The notes beneath the pieces are model-generated. The model saw nothing but the letters and a program-made list of their open reading frames with translations, was not told where the DNA came from and made no database searches. The translations under genes and the position numbers were made by a program. DNA of 64,000 bases from Trichinella spiralis. Taxonomy: Eukaryota > Nematoda > Enoplea > Trichinellida > Trichinellidae. This document shows positions 53,304-63,737 of this stretch, in pieces. Positions within the stretch are counted from its first letter, which is position 1. Each line of letters begins with the position of its first letter. The stretch spans positions 4,592,999 to 4,656,998 of the forward strand of contig CM012955.1 of the NCBI GenBank assembly GCA_000181795.3, written 5' to 3'.

Positions 53304-54276
53304 TTAGTTTTCATCTTCCTTGTTATTCTCTGCAGAAGCTGTTGAACTAGTAGTACATTTATCCGTTGGTCCCTTTTCCTTTAGGCCTAAGCGTTTGAGG
53401 ATGCTTTTCAGAGAACTGTCTACAAACACAATCACTGTGCTTCCCACAGAAATTGGTACGTTTTTTACTATATTTTCAACAGTGGCAACAATGCGCCGCT
53501 CCAAACTTTCAGACGAAGAGGAACTTGAATCCTGCGGACATTCTGTGAAAGTTCTAAAAAATATGAAAATTCCTCATTTTTTAGAATTATTTTGTACAAC
53601 TTCATGAATATGAAGAAAAGTGATAAACATTTTCATATGTGAGCATACAAAGATAGAGTTTAGTGAAAATTATTTCAAGGACGGTTATTGAGTCTATTTG
53701 TGACAATTTAATTCATACTTGTAGGTTTCGCTAACATTATAGCCACTTTCGGCAGCAAACAATTTGAACTCTTTGTGCAGGTGGAAAGCGATGGGTGTCT
53801 TGCTTAAACCACTTTCAATTTTGATATTCAACTCCTGCTCCGCGAATGTTAAGCTACGTTGGTATCCTTATGAAAATAATTGGCAAATTATCAAACAGAT
53901 GATGATCACTCGTATTTGCATAATGCTACCTTTAATGAAACTATTAGCAGCAGCAACGCACTGAATGTTGGGTGCTGAAATCACACTGCTGACGTGGAAT
54001 TTTGTATTACTGGCTATTGTGCCCATCTCTAGTGATCTTGATTCTATGGTTGTTAAAAGCGGGCCGCTAAATGCGTATTCCTTTTTTCCCTCTAAAAGTG
54101 TAATTCGGTAAATATCGTTTTTTAGACGACGATTTATTACTGTATTAATGATTACCTTTGTCGTTGGAGCGTGGACGTATTAAATCGTCCTCTTCCACTA
54201 GAATAAACCACACAATTGGAATCGTTTGCCACCAATACGCCAATGTCTCAAATTTTTCCAAATCGATTTCCTCCAT
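53304..54276 (-). CDS. Unrecognised four-exon family, copy C
   Basis: Minus-strand gene with the family's four exons, about 228 residues. Exon 1 starts MEEIDLEKFETLAYWW and has IVWFILVEEDDLIRP. Exon 2 has FSGPLLTTIESRSLEMG, FHVSSVISAPNIQCVAAA and SFIKG. Exon 3 has LNIKIESGLSKTP, HKEFKLFAAESGYNVSETYK. Exon 4 has GSTVIVFVDSSLKSIL, followed by a Lys/Thr/Ser-rich, acidic end (NNKEDEN). It resembles copy E most in exons 1-3 and shares an upstream block with it. The frame and splice sites are intact. No function assigned. Confidence 0.8.
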
Positions 54277-54317
54277 TCTAGCTACGAATTCGAACCGCTC
54301 AAGTTGTCTGCGCAGAG

Positions 54318-54404
54318 CAAAAGAATTGCTGCTGAATGAAATTAAAACTAAAGATGATCTTATTTAAACTTTTATTTGCTTTAAAATAACATTAAAACAA
54401 ATGT
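54318..54404 (-). promoter_or_regulatory. Conserved proximal upstream block of copy C
   Basis: From CAAAAGAATTGCTG through GATCTTATTTAAACTTTTA to ACATTAAAACAAATGTG, this block is nearly the same as 63738-63824 upstream of copy E, and partly as 56487-56569 upstream of copy D. It begins about 40 bp before each start codon. TTTAAA could act as a TATA-like element. Promoter role is inferred. Confidence 0.5.
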
Positions 54405-54839
54405 GATTTAGTTTAAAGTAAGCGTATTTGTTTATAAACATTAAATTTTTCAATATTTAATATTAATCCAGTATTCATTATTTATATAAATATTAATAAT
54501 TTCGTCGTAACAAATTTATAAATGAACTTTCCAAACAAAAAGAATAGTAGTAGATAAATCTGCATGCAAAACATATTCATATTGTCAGACGTAGAGAATA
54601 TTTTCTCTTGGCATGGGTACTGTGTCTGTTGTACCGCAGTGATTTGAAACAAAAAAATGTTTCTATCAGACTGATTTTGAATTTTCTTAATTCGAATTAA
54701 TTTCACCTTTTTGCAACATACAATATTTGTTCTTGAGCATCACATTCAACTGTAAACAACTAAAACAGTAACAGTACTATCATTACCTTTACACATCTGC
54801 AAAAGTTATACAACAAATTTATTTCAAATTTTACAACAA

Positions 54840-55440
54840 CTCAGTCACTTTTATGAGTATCACCATTATTATTATTATTATTATGTAAATGGTGATTTAT
54901 GATCAAAAATAAAATTAGTAGTATCGTGTCACTGAAAAATTGGTTTTGTACCACTTGGAGCAAAGTATTATCACTTCCAGTGCTTAGCAAAGTGAAGCAT
55001 AGCTTCTGTTGAAGAACAAAAATTTTGACCACTTAGAGGCAGAGTTCGTCAAATTAACTAACCAAGTTGTGTAACCGTGACAATACAAGCCATGCATGCA
55101 GTGAAAATTTTAAAAAACGTTACTTTACAAATAATGAATTGAAAACTGTATCAATTAATAGAATTCTAAATCAAAATTCATTATGAAAATAGCTTATTAA
55201 TTTCCAACATTTAGCATAGCTCGCGCGCATATAAACAAATGAAACATAATTTTATGTTATTTTATTAACAATTTGATAATTTTGAATAAAATGATGCTTA
55301 TAAAAAACATTCATTGTTCATTTTAATAAATACTTTCTAAGAAAATAATTTACATAATAAATGAAAACGTAAATATAACTGCTGTGAAAATAATGAAATG
55401 GATAATAAATATCCGATCAGTAACTTTCATTGATGACATT
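54840..55440. repeat. Duplicated 3' flank block of family copy D
   Basis: A more diverged counterpart of the flanks of B, C and E: AAAATTTTGACCACTTAGAG, ATTTAGCATAGCTCGCGCGC and the TTATTATTATTATTATGTAAAT run align in order. The YY1-like motif is lost and the X-box is degraded (GTAACCGTGACAAT at 55071-55084). Confidence 0.7.
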
Positions 55441-55447
55441 TATGCCT

Positions 55448-56443
55448 TCATTTTTTCATATCATTCTCAGCCAAAACATCTTCTGGTATAGGCGGAACAT
55501 GCATTATGAACGGTAGAGGTGGTCCAACAGCTACTCTCGTCAGCACGCTCTCCACAGATTTGTCTACAAACAGAGCGACCATTTGCTCCCTTATACCTGT
55601 ATACTCCATCATCAGCGACTGTACTATCGCATTTATCCGCCACAACAAATTAACATATGGGTCAATAACTTTACTTCCTGGCCATTCAACGGATTCTCTA
55701 AAAAATTCATAAATACTTTATTTATTTTCAGCACCCTTTTGTATGCCTTTATTGAAATCATTAAAAATATATACAAAATAGACAGAAATTTTCATCTCAA
55801 TATGAGCATATAAAAGATAACTTTTATTGAAACTTATCTAAAGTAGGAAGTCTAAAGGTCTATATGTAAAAATTTAAATCATACTCGTAGGTTGCATCAA
55901 CACGATATCCGCGTTCAATAGCCAGTGATCGAAACTCTTTGTGCAAATAATAACACTCGACAGTGGAACTCAACCCTCCATTGATCTTTATTTTCAATTG
56001 TTTTTTTTCATCGCTATTACCACATTCGAATCCTTAACAAAACAATCAACAACCTGTGAAATGCATGATGATCATTTTTTATTAGTATGATTTTACCTCT
56101 GATAAAATTATCTGCTACATTAACACACTTCAAACTTGGTGCACAAATGACATTAGTGATATTGTACTTTTCATAGCGTGCAGCTCTGCCCATCGCGTAT
56201 GATTTTGCTTCTGTCATTGCTATAGACGAAGAGTTCCACACGTTTTCTTGGTCACTGTCTAAATTTCGATGACGTTGAATATTATTATTTTTGAGAAGAA
56301 CGTTCATTGCTGTATTAATGATTACTTGCATCAAGAGATAGATTAGGAATTTCATCTTCTTCAACCATAACAAACCACAACATTTGCGTAGAATTCCAAT
56401 GGAACACCCAAGAGTCAAAAGAGTCGCAGTTGCACTTCACCAT
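55448..56443 (-). CDS. Unrecognised four-exon family, copy D
   Basis: Minus-strand four-exon gene, about 225 residues. Exon 1 starts MVKCNCDSFDSWVFHW and has MLWFVMVEEDEIP. Exon 2 has MTEAKSYAMGRAA, YNITNVICAPSLKCVNVA and NFIRG. Exon 3 has LKIKINGGLSSTVE, HKEFRSLAIERGYRVDATYE. Exon 4 has DPYVNLLWRINAIVQSL and QMVALFVDKSVESVL. Closest by eye to copy B. It lies directly downstream of the copia relic on its coding strand, about 0.5 kb away. Frame and splice sites are intact. No function assigned. Confidence 0.8.
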
Positions 56444-56486
56444 GTTTGTTCAGATCTGTATCCGGTTTTACTGCACTCTTCCACAA

Positions 56487-56569
56487 CAAGAGAATTGTTG
56501 ATGAATATAAAACTAAAACCAATCTTATTCATGCCTATATTTTGTTTAAAGTGACATTAAAACAAATGC
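56487..56569 (-). promoter_or_regulatory. Conserved proximal upstream block of copy D
   Basis: A shorter, more diverged version of the block at 54318-54404, keeping CAAGAGAATTGTTGATGAA and ACATTAAAACAAATG. It lies about 45 bp upstream of the start codon. Confidence 0.4.
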
Positions 56570-56629
56570 CTTTTTTTTTAATTTAAACAAAATGTATTTG
56601 CTTGGAAAGTTTAAATTTTGATTTGGTCC

Positions 56630-56790
56630 AATCCAATTCTAAATCTTCACCGTGTTTTGTTATTGGTTGTTGACTGCCTTGTCTTATTGGTCGTTCACAA
56701 CGTTGTCTTATTGGCTTTCCTAATCTAATTGTTCATTGATTCAAATTCTTTAGTTGTGATTAGCTGCAATATGCTTTTATTCCATTGGTT
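56630..56790 (-). repeat. CCAAT-box cluster, inverted relative of the 49 kb and 51.7 kb elements
   Basis: Three ATTGG boxes at 56662-56666, 56686-56690 and 56710-56714 (further ones near 56624 and 56783). CGTTGTCTTATTGG matches the reverse complement of CCAATAAGACAACG near 51718 exactly over 14 bases, and CTTATTGGTCGTT nearly matches the reverse complement of the AACGACCAAT core. It lies about 200 bp upstream of copy D and may act as its promoter. Confidence 0.5.
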
Positions 56791-56969
56791 CAAATATTCC
56801 CATTTAGGCTGACGTAACTTGAATAGTAGTGACGTAAAGTTAGTAGTGAAAATTTTTATTATTCCAAAATTACATTGTTTGATCTAGTCTAAGTTTATGA
56901 CGTTTTATCATTCGCCTTTTTAATGTATTATTTGTGGTGAAGTTTATACTTGTTGTATATTTCGGTAAC

Positions 56970-57480
56970 ATTGATTGCAGTGATCAGTGAACGTACAACA
57001 GTATAGCGTTTTCTGCTATTTACTGACTAATATAAACAAACACACACACAAATACACACACTACGAGCAAGTTATACAACAGAGAATACACCATACTACT
57101 AACACATTCACGCAACAACTAGGAATATCAGTACATATACAGGATAAATAGTAAAGATTAAAGAATATACAGAAGATAAATAGTAAAGCTTTGAATATCA
57201 GAAAACTGACCATTAAAAAAAATCAAAATTTGACAAATAGTACGCATTACAACGACAACCAGTAAAAATTTAGGTTTCTGACAACGAATAAAACTCATCG
57301 CAACAACAACTAATGAAATTTAGCCAGGTGGAAAACCAATGAAATTTAAAGCCAATCAAATGTCGAGCGCCATGCCTTTGAAGTCAACACCGGGAGTAGA
57401 CCGTTCCTTGCCAGTTTAAGGGCATCCATAATAATTTTATCTTCTACCATAACAGGAAATCTTCTCAACCATCAATATGT
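56970..57480 (-). repeat. 3' LTR-like end of the copia relic
   Basis: Shares AGTGATCAGT, AACGTACA, CTGCTATTTACTGAC, GGAATATCA and the end TTCTACCATAACAGGAAAT with 59450-59690. It is longer than its partner because of internal insertions, including duplicated AGGATAAATAGTAAAG-type units at 57140-57190. Confidence 0.7.
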
Positions 57481-57689
57481 TGCAGCACATCTACGAGCAT
57501 TTCGCTACAATGTTCGGCAGCATCTGTTCCGCAGGTGGATATCGCAGTTGTTCATCCTTTATCACCGGTGTCACTTTGCAGTGAACTAGTATCTGATGTC
57601 GATGTGTTTGCTTCTCGCGTGGAATACTGGGTTCCTTGCCAGTTTGAGTGCACCTTGTTTGCCACTATGCAAATTTACTGACTTGCTTA

Positions 57690-57960
57690 TGCCGGTTATT
57701 TCTTCGATCCTTCCGTTTGAGGTGCACTGCTTCCTTGCATACTTCTGACAATGCCATATACTCTGCCTCCGTACTGGACAGTGCAACGGTTCTTTTGTTT
57801 CCTTGATTCCCAGCTGATCGCGGCATTGCCAAATTTGAAAACGTAACCAGCGTAGAATCTGCAGTTATCAGAATTTCCGCCCCAGTCAGCGTTTGAAAAT
57901 CTCATGAGGGCTCTTGGTGAGTTTCTCTGGAAACGCAGTCCATAATTTTCTGTCTTCTTC
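57690..57960 (-). pseudogene. Copia RNase H domain fragment
   Basis: The minus-strand frame reads GLRFQRN, FSNADWGGN, FYAGYVFKFGNAAISWESRK, the standard copia RNase H layout (SDADWA...SGYVF...ISWSSRKQ). The following catalytic block is displaced by a frame change near 57770. Fragment of the retrotransposon, not an active gene. Confidence 0.8.
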
Positions 57961-58239
57961 AAAGAGCAAAGGACACTTCAGCCACAGTCCATTGCTGCTT
58001 GCCATAATTCTCATTGAATTAACTGAGTAGACTTACGGCGAACGCATTATCTTGGAGGGTAGATAGGTTGAGGTGCATCAGCGACTTAATCAGCATCGGC
58101 AGCTTTTCTTTGCCCATCTTTCATACCAAATAGCTTTTCACACCCAGCTTAGGAGGCTCTTTTCATTCAGATGATTTAAGGTGTCTGTGTCATTCCATTA
58201 ATGGAGGGACATTGCTTTCAGCGATAGCTGCTATAAACG

Positions 58240-58600
58240 ACGGACTTTCGACACAGTACAAATCACAGTCCTTGTACGCGACCAAAACCGTTCCAAGGTT
58301 GGGGTTTGTAATTATGGCGGAATTTTCTTGGAAGATCACTTCGAATCCCTTATTTTTGCAACTGAAAGTAGATTCGACCTAAGGTCAGGGACGTAGAGTG
58401 TGTTGTCCAGCTGAACGCTTCTCAAACCGTCGCTGCTTGGGATTTCCAAGTTAGCCGCTCCAGTTCCGTTAATATCAGTCGATTTGCTATTCGCAAAGCT
58501 CAATGCTCGTTTCATAGTTTTCATGGAGTGAAATATTTCCTTGTTAGAGCACATATGAAATGCTGCTGCTGATTCTAAGGACCATTTCGAATGGGATCGG
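58240..58600 (-). pseudogene. Copia protease/pre-integrase fragment
   Basis: The minus-strand frame has HMCSNKEIF-like residues followed by LDNTLYVPDLRSNLLSVAKI, the typical region between copia protease and integrase. A frame break occurs near 58340, and sequence before 58590 continues in another frame. Confidence 0.8.
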
Positions 58601-58759
58601 CCGCCTATGCGAAGGGAAATCTCAGACGTTCTGTCCGGGTAGCTGTTCTGATGGGATCATTTGAGTGTTTCTTCACTGCTGCTGTGGCTGACGAGCAAAG
58701 TTTGATCTCGGCAATCTTTCGCCATGTGTCCTACTCTCCAAGGCGATGGCACTTATATT

Positions 58760-59330
58760 TGAACCATTTTTCACTGTCTTTCGGATGAGATTACTCAATC
58801 GGAGGCTGAGTATTTTTCAACTGAGACTTCCTTCTGGTAAACATAGAGCATCATCATGTTTCGATTCTCTGTTCTTGCGGGCTTCATATTCTTCCAACAA
58901 TTTAATCTGTAAGCCTTCTGGTTTCGGCAACTAGTCGTGAGATTCTATCGCAATTCGAAAGCTTTCATGCGAATCTGGAATAGCGTAAAGCATGAGAATC
59001 GAAAGTAGGTCATCTGCTATCTCCAAGTCCATGGCCTTCAAATTGGCAACAAAATTGAAGAATTCCTTCAGGAAAACATTCATGCTTTGTTCCTCATTCA
59101 TTTTGTTGAGAATGAGGCGTTTCAGCTTTTGCCTTATGCCCATTTAAGTGCGGCTTCCAATGATGATTTGTCATCTTTGACAATTTTCCACCTTCGTTTT
59201 GTGCCGCTCACAAAACTTCCCAAAGATCGGTCTTGACTAATATAGCGTGAGCCTGCAATTTCCACGTCTCGTAGTTTTCCTTACCGAATGGCTCGATTTT
59301 CACGGTGGTGTTCATGACGAATGCAGTGTG
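58760..59330 (-). pseudogene. Copia gag-like fragment
   Basis: Starting near 59313 on the minus strand the frame has GKENYETWKLQAHAILVK, as in copia gag N-termini; after a frameshift it continues as a UBN2-type segment (LKEFFNFVANLKAMDLEIAD, 59143-58931). A zinc-knuckle-like stretch near 58760 is out of frame. Broken by at least two frameshifts. Confidence 0.8.
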
Positions 59331-59449
59331 AGAGTAAACGTTAACGTACAAAGGACAATGTTTTCCACTGGATACAGACAACAATCAATTCGTCTTACCG
59401 CAGAGGAAGCCTGCTGGGCCCATAACTTGTTCCATATTTACGTGAGATT

Positions 59450-59690
59450 CGTCTCAGTGATCAGTTAACGTACATCAGTATAGAGTCTGCTGCTATTTAC
59501 TGACCAAATACAAACGAACACGCAATACGAGCGCGTTAAACTACAGTAAATACAACACACCGACTTCTGACATGGACACGTGACAAGGAATATCAATACA
59601 GTAGGAATATAAAGATAGTTAAGCATAATGATTCTACTACCGTAACAGGAAATTTTCTCAATCAACAATTTGTACGAACAATAGTTTTTA
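59450..59690 (-). repeat. 5' LTR-like end of the copia relic
   Basis: Partner of 56970-57480: CAGTGATCAGTTAACGTAC, TGCTGCTATTTACTGACCA, ACAAGGAATATCAA and TTCTACTACCGTAACAGGAA align in order. It is visibly diverged from its partner, which suggests an old insertion. Confidence 0.7.
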
Positions 59691-61230
59691 GTGAATAATG
59701 TTAAAAATAATTTTTACATTTAATTTAACCTATAAAAATAATTTTATCATTATTCTGTATTTCATTGTATTACAGTAACGTCATATAAAATGTTACAGTA
59801 ATTACTCAGCCAAAACAACGCAAAAAAATAATATGTTCAATAGTGATTATTTTTCACTATCGAACAGCAGCAACAACATCAGTAAATAACAACCAAACTA
59901 AAGTAATCTCAAATAACAAGGAATACATGCTGTACATTCAGCGCATAATAATACATGTAAACATCTCCAATATTTCTCTTTTTTACGAGTGTTTAATTTG
60001 CATACCCTAAAAAGGACATGCTACGTACCACGATTTAGTACAAGGCATAGTTCAGATATATTAGCTATATTGAGTACAAGGGACGGAACAGAAAAATAAA
60101 ACTTTCCTCAACCTGAGAACTTATATGCTGTTCGAAAAGGTGTCAACAAACAGTTGTTTCCGCCCGTCAGATAAAATATATGCTATTTTACTAGTTTTAT
60201 GCATATGGTGCATACACCTTTGTCAGAAACTATTCAAGTTTCTTGTCACATTGGATGAATTGAAAATTGCGATATAAGCACAAAAGGAAATGATAAATTG
60301 ACCACAGCTGAAGCTGTTCAGCTAAAAATAGCAGTGGCAACTGCTAAATCTTAGCATCGAAATATTTTTCTGATTTGAGCGTACCTGATTTCTTCAAATT
60401 TTTTTCGTTGCCACCAAAGAATTTGGATTTTTACAAAGTTTCCTTTTCATCATCGACCAGTGTAATTGCGTTTATTTCTCGGTTTTATTTGAATGAAAAA
60501 TAAAAATATGGAATTTGATTTACATAGAAAAAGTTATTTATACATTTTGTGTAATTTGTGTAAATTGTGTTTTTCAAGATACAAACTAAACTGGGATATC
60601 GAACATTAAGTTGCCATTGCTTTACCATTTGCATTTGCAACCGTTGGCAACATTGGAACTTGTATTTCAACGATACAAGAAATGTTGAACATTCAATAAC
60701 AAATGCATTGACTATGATTTAGCTGATCAATGCATTTTCATATAATTTTAACCAACAACAGATAACAAACAACATTGATTTTCTATCTATATTTCTCCAT
60801 CACACATGTAGATTATCCATCTTATCTCTGCGATAACGCTGATCTTATCTCTTATGGGTTATAACTGTCGGCAGGCGTAAAGCATGGATTTGTTTTTCAT
60901 ATAGAAAAACATTGTAAACATTAAAGTAAAAAATCCATGATATTAAACAAGAAACACTTTTTTCACAAAATACGTAGATAATCTGTTTTTTTACAATTCA
61001 AATTCCAGATTTTGTTTTTTAAAATAAAGGAAGTTAGATGACATTCCATTGAACAATATCTAGACTCACGGGTAAGACAAAGTTTCTTTTTCCCGGTGTT
61101 TTCCTTATTTTAGTGAGAGCTAATATATATAAACAAGATTTTGTTTAAGGGTTGAGTTTCCATAAGTTTATTGATATAAAACAAAATTGTTTTCATACTC
61201 TACCAGACTCATTTTGAGGATTTAAGGAAT
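59691..61230. other. AT-rich spacer between copia relic and copy E flank
   Basis: No coding frame of credible composition, no RNA gene and no clear repeat recognised. Confidence 0.5.
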
Positions 61231-62700
61231 TTATTCCAAATTTTACGACAACTCAGTCATATTTATGATTATGATTATTATCATTATTATGTATATAAAG
61301 ATTAATAAACAAAGATAAATTCAGTCGCATCAAGAGACTGGAAAAACGACATTGCATTATCAAAAATATATTTATTAATATTATTAAAGAAAATATAGCT
61401 TATAATTAAATGACAACTTTTCGCATTAGAATCTTTTCTGAACTTCTATTTAACCTCCCTGATTTTCACAAATGCAAAAAAACGAGTTCGGCCATTTGAT
61501 TTTATATCTAGTCATTTCAAAGTTATTTGAATATTTCTCAATCTCTTGTGTGGCAAATTAACGGCATTTATTTGAGCGTCTGTTAGAAGTGCCGATAACA
61601 AACAAGCTAATTATACTTTTTGCATTGTTCAAATTTTTGAAGTCAATCCTTCTGTAGCAGATAGTTTATTTGGCAACAGGGATTCTTGGAAGTGAACAAT
61701 CGTACATTGGGGATCACATTACCAGTGGCTCGTATAAAAGCTGTTATATCATGGCACAGGTATCATGTCATGTGAGAGCCCATTTTTCAAGTGAAAAGCA
61801 CTTATAAATGGAATGCAAGTAGAACAATTAATTGTTGGCAAATTAGCATACAAAGCATACCAATATTGTCAGAGACGGAGAATATTTTCTGAATAAAAAT
61901 AGTATTGGTTCTGTTGAAACGCATTAATTTGAAAAATTTGCATTTTCCACGTGAATTATTTTGAATTTTTGATTTCAAATTAGTTTCACTTTTTTCCACA
62001 AATACTGTCTGTCATAGAGTATCAGTTCCAATTATTACTAACAACAACAACAACAACAGTGCATTAAAATGAATATTCCCACCCATCTAAAACAATGATA
62101 TAAAAAATTTATTTCAAATTTTCCTACACCATAGATACATTTATTACTATTATTATTATTATATTTGTTGTTATTATTATTTAAATGGTGTTTTTAATCA
62201 AAAATTTCATCATCGTTTCATCAGCATCGACCCACCGGAAAACTGGTTTTGCAGCAGTTGAAGATGAGTATTATCAGTTAAAATTTGTAACATAACGAAG
62301 AATAGATTGCTGTTGAGGGAATAACGAAAATTTTTGACCAGGTAGAAAAAAAGTTGGGCAAAATGGCGGGCGGGCGGTTTACTTTTAATCGACTAAAAGT
62401 TGCGTTGCCATGGCAACACAACCCATTAGTTAAGTTTAAATAAAAAAACATCTTTACAGTACACGCAATCAAGTAAAAGCAACAACAATTATTATAATAT
62501 TTTATTAATATTTATTATAAAAATAATTTATTTTTCCGTTATTATCATCAATTATGGCATCATGGAAAGTAAAAGTTGAAACTATTTTATCTGCAATTTG
62601 ATAATTTGAAATATTTTCAAATTTAAGAAAATAATTAGCATCATAAATGAAAAATTATAAATGTGATAATAAGATGGATAATAAGATATCCGATCAGTAA
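61230..62700. repeat. Duplicated flank block downstream of copy E
   Basis: A mosaic. 61350-61810 aligns to the upstream flank of copy B (50600-51240). 61810-62030 aligns to 54520-54760, upstream of the copy D 3' block (CATATTGTCAGA, GAGAATATTTTCT, AATTAGTTTCAC). 62080-62500 aligns to the other 3' blocks and includes the YY1-like and X-box motifs. 62640-62700 (CATAAATGAAAAATTATAAA, AAGATGGATAATAAGATAT) matches 53205-53270. Confidence 0.75.
62360..62417 (+). promoter_or_regulatory. YY1-like motif and perfect RFX X-box palindrome, downstream of copy E
   Basis: AAAATGGCGGG at 62360-62370 and GTTGCCATGGCAAC at 62404-62417. The latter is a perfect 14 bp palindrome and the strongest known form of the RFX/DAF-19 X-box. 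It lies about 300 bp beyond the stop codon of copy E. Binding is inferred from sequence only. Confidence 0.55.
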
Positions 62701-62717
62701 ATTATGCATTTTGAACT

Positions 62718-63694
62718 TCATTCATCGTCGTCGTCGTCGTCGTCATCATCCTCTACAGAAGCTGGTCGTCCAATAACAGCATAAGTTTCCAACGGAACGG
62801 GATCATTGATGGTTACGATTTCCAAAATGCTGTGCAGAGATTTTTCCACAAATATTGCCACTGCATCTTGCCAAGTACCCGGAAAAGTTTTTCTCAATGA
62901 CTCCAAGGTGACCTCAAGGCGCGTCTCCAAGCTGCTTTCTGCTGAAAATTCGGCAACAGTTCTAAAAAATGCATAAATTCTTCATATCTTTTAGGATTGA
63001 TGTATATAAGTTTATAAATATTATTATGAATATTAAGAAAAGTGATAAAAATTTTCATATGTGAGTATACAAATATAAATTTTATTTAAAATTATTTTAA
63101 AAACGATTGTTGAATCTGTTTATGACAATTTCATTCATACTTGTAGGTTTTATCAATATTATATCCACTTTCAGCAACGAGCGACTGAAATTTTTCATGC
63201 TTTTCAAATGCTGCATTTGTTAAGCTCAAACCTCCGTCTATTTTGATGTTCAAAGCATTCTGACCTACTTTTACTGGACCTTGGTATCCTTATGAAAATA
63301 ATTAGCATATTATCAAATAGATGATGATCGTTCGTATTTGCTTAATGTTACCATTAATGAATGCGGCAGCTGCAGTAAGACACTTAAAATTTGGGGCGGA
63401 AATAACATTGGTGACATTGTAGGGCACATCAGTCATTTCCATGCCCATCGTTACTGATGTTGATTCTATGCCTGTCATAATCGGGCCGCTGGATCCGTGC
63501 GGCTTTTTTCCCACTGAAAGTGGACTTCGGTAAATATCTTTCTCTTAGAAGAGATTTTCATTACTGTATTAATTAATACCTTTCTCAGCATATCGAGGTG
63601 GAAGATCGACTTCTTTAACAAAAACAAACCACATCAGTTGAACGGAACCCCAACAATAAACCATGGAGTCAAAAATTTCCAAATTTTCCGACAT
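62718..63694 (-). CDS. Unrecognised four-exon family, copy E
   Basis: Minus-strand four-exon gene, about 225 residues. Exon 1 starts MSENLEIFDSMVYCWG and has LMWFVFVKEVDLP. Exon 2 has IMTGIESTSVTMG, YNVTNVISAPNFKCLTAA and FING. Exon 3 has LNIKIDGGLSLTN, HEKFQSLVAESGYNIDKTYK. Exon 4 has TRLEVTLESLRKTF, DAVAIFVEKSLHSIL, and then ends in nine Asp and a Glu encoded by a GAC/GAT repeat at 62720-62750. It is most like copy C. The acidic end could be a length-variable microsatellite. Frame and splice sites are intact. No function assigned. Confidence 0.8.
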
Positions 63695-63737
63695 TCTCGC
63701 TTCGATTTCTCACCGCTTTCGGTAAGCCTGCTCAGAA

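Larger units (their letters stand above)
56970..59690 (-). mobile_element. Decayed, internally deleted Ty1/copia LTR retrotransposon
   Basis: Two related flanking sequences (56970-57480 and 59450-59690) bracket a minus-strand interior with recognisable copia parts in order: gag-like, protease/pre-integrase-like and RNase H-like. Reverse transcriptase and most of the integrase core are missing, and the remaining frames carry stops and frameshifts. At 2.7 kb the relic is about half the usual length. It lies in the array between copies D and E. Confidence 0.85.
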
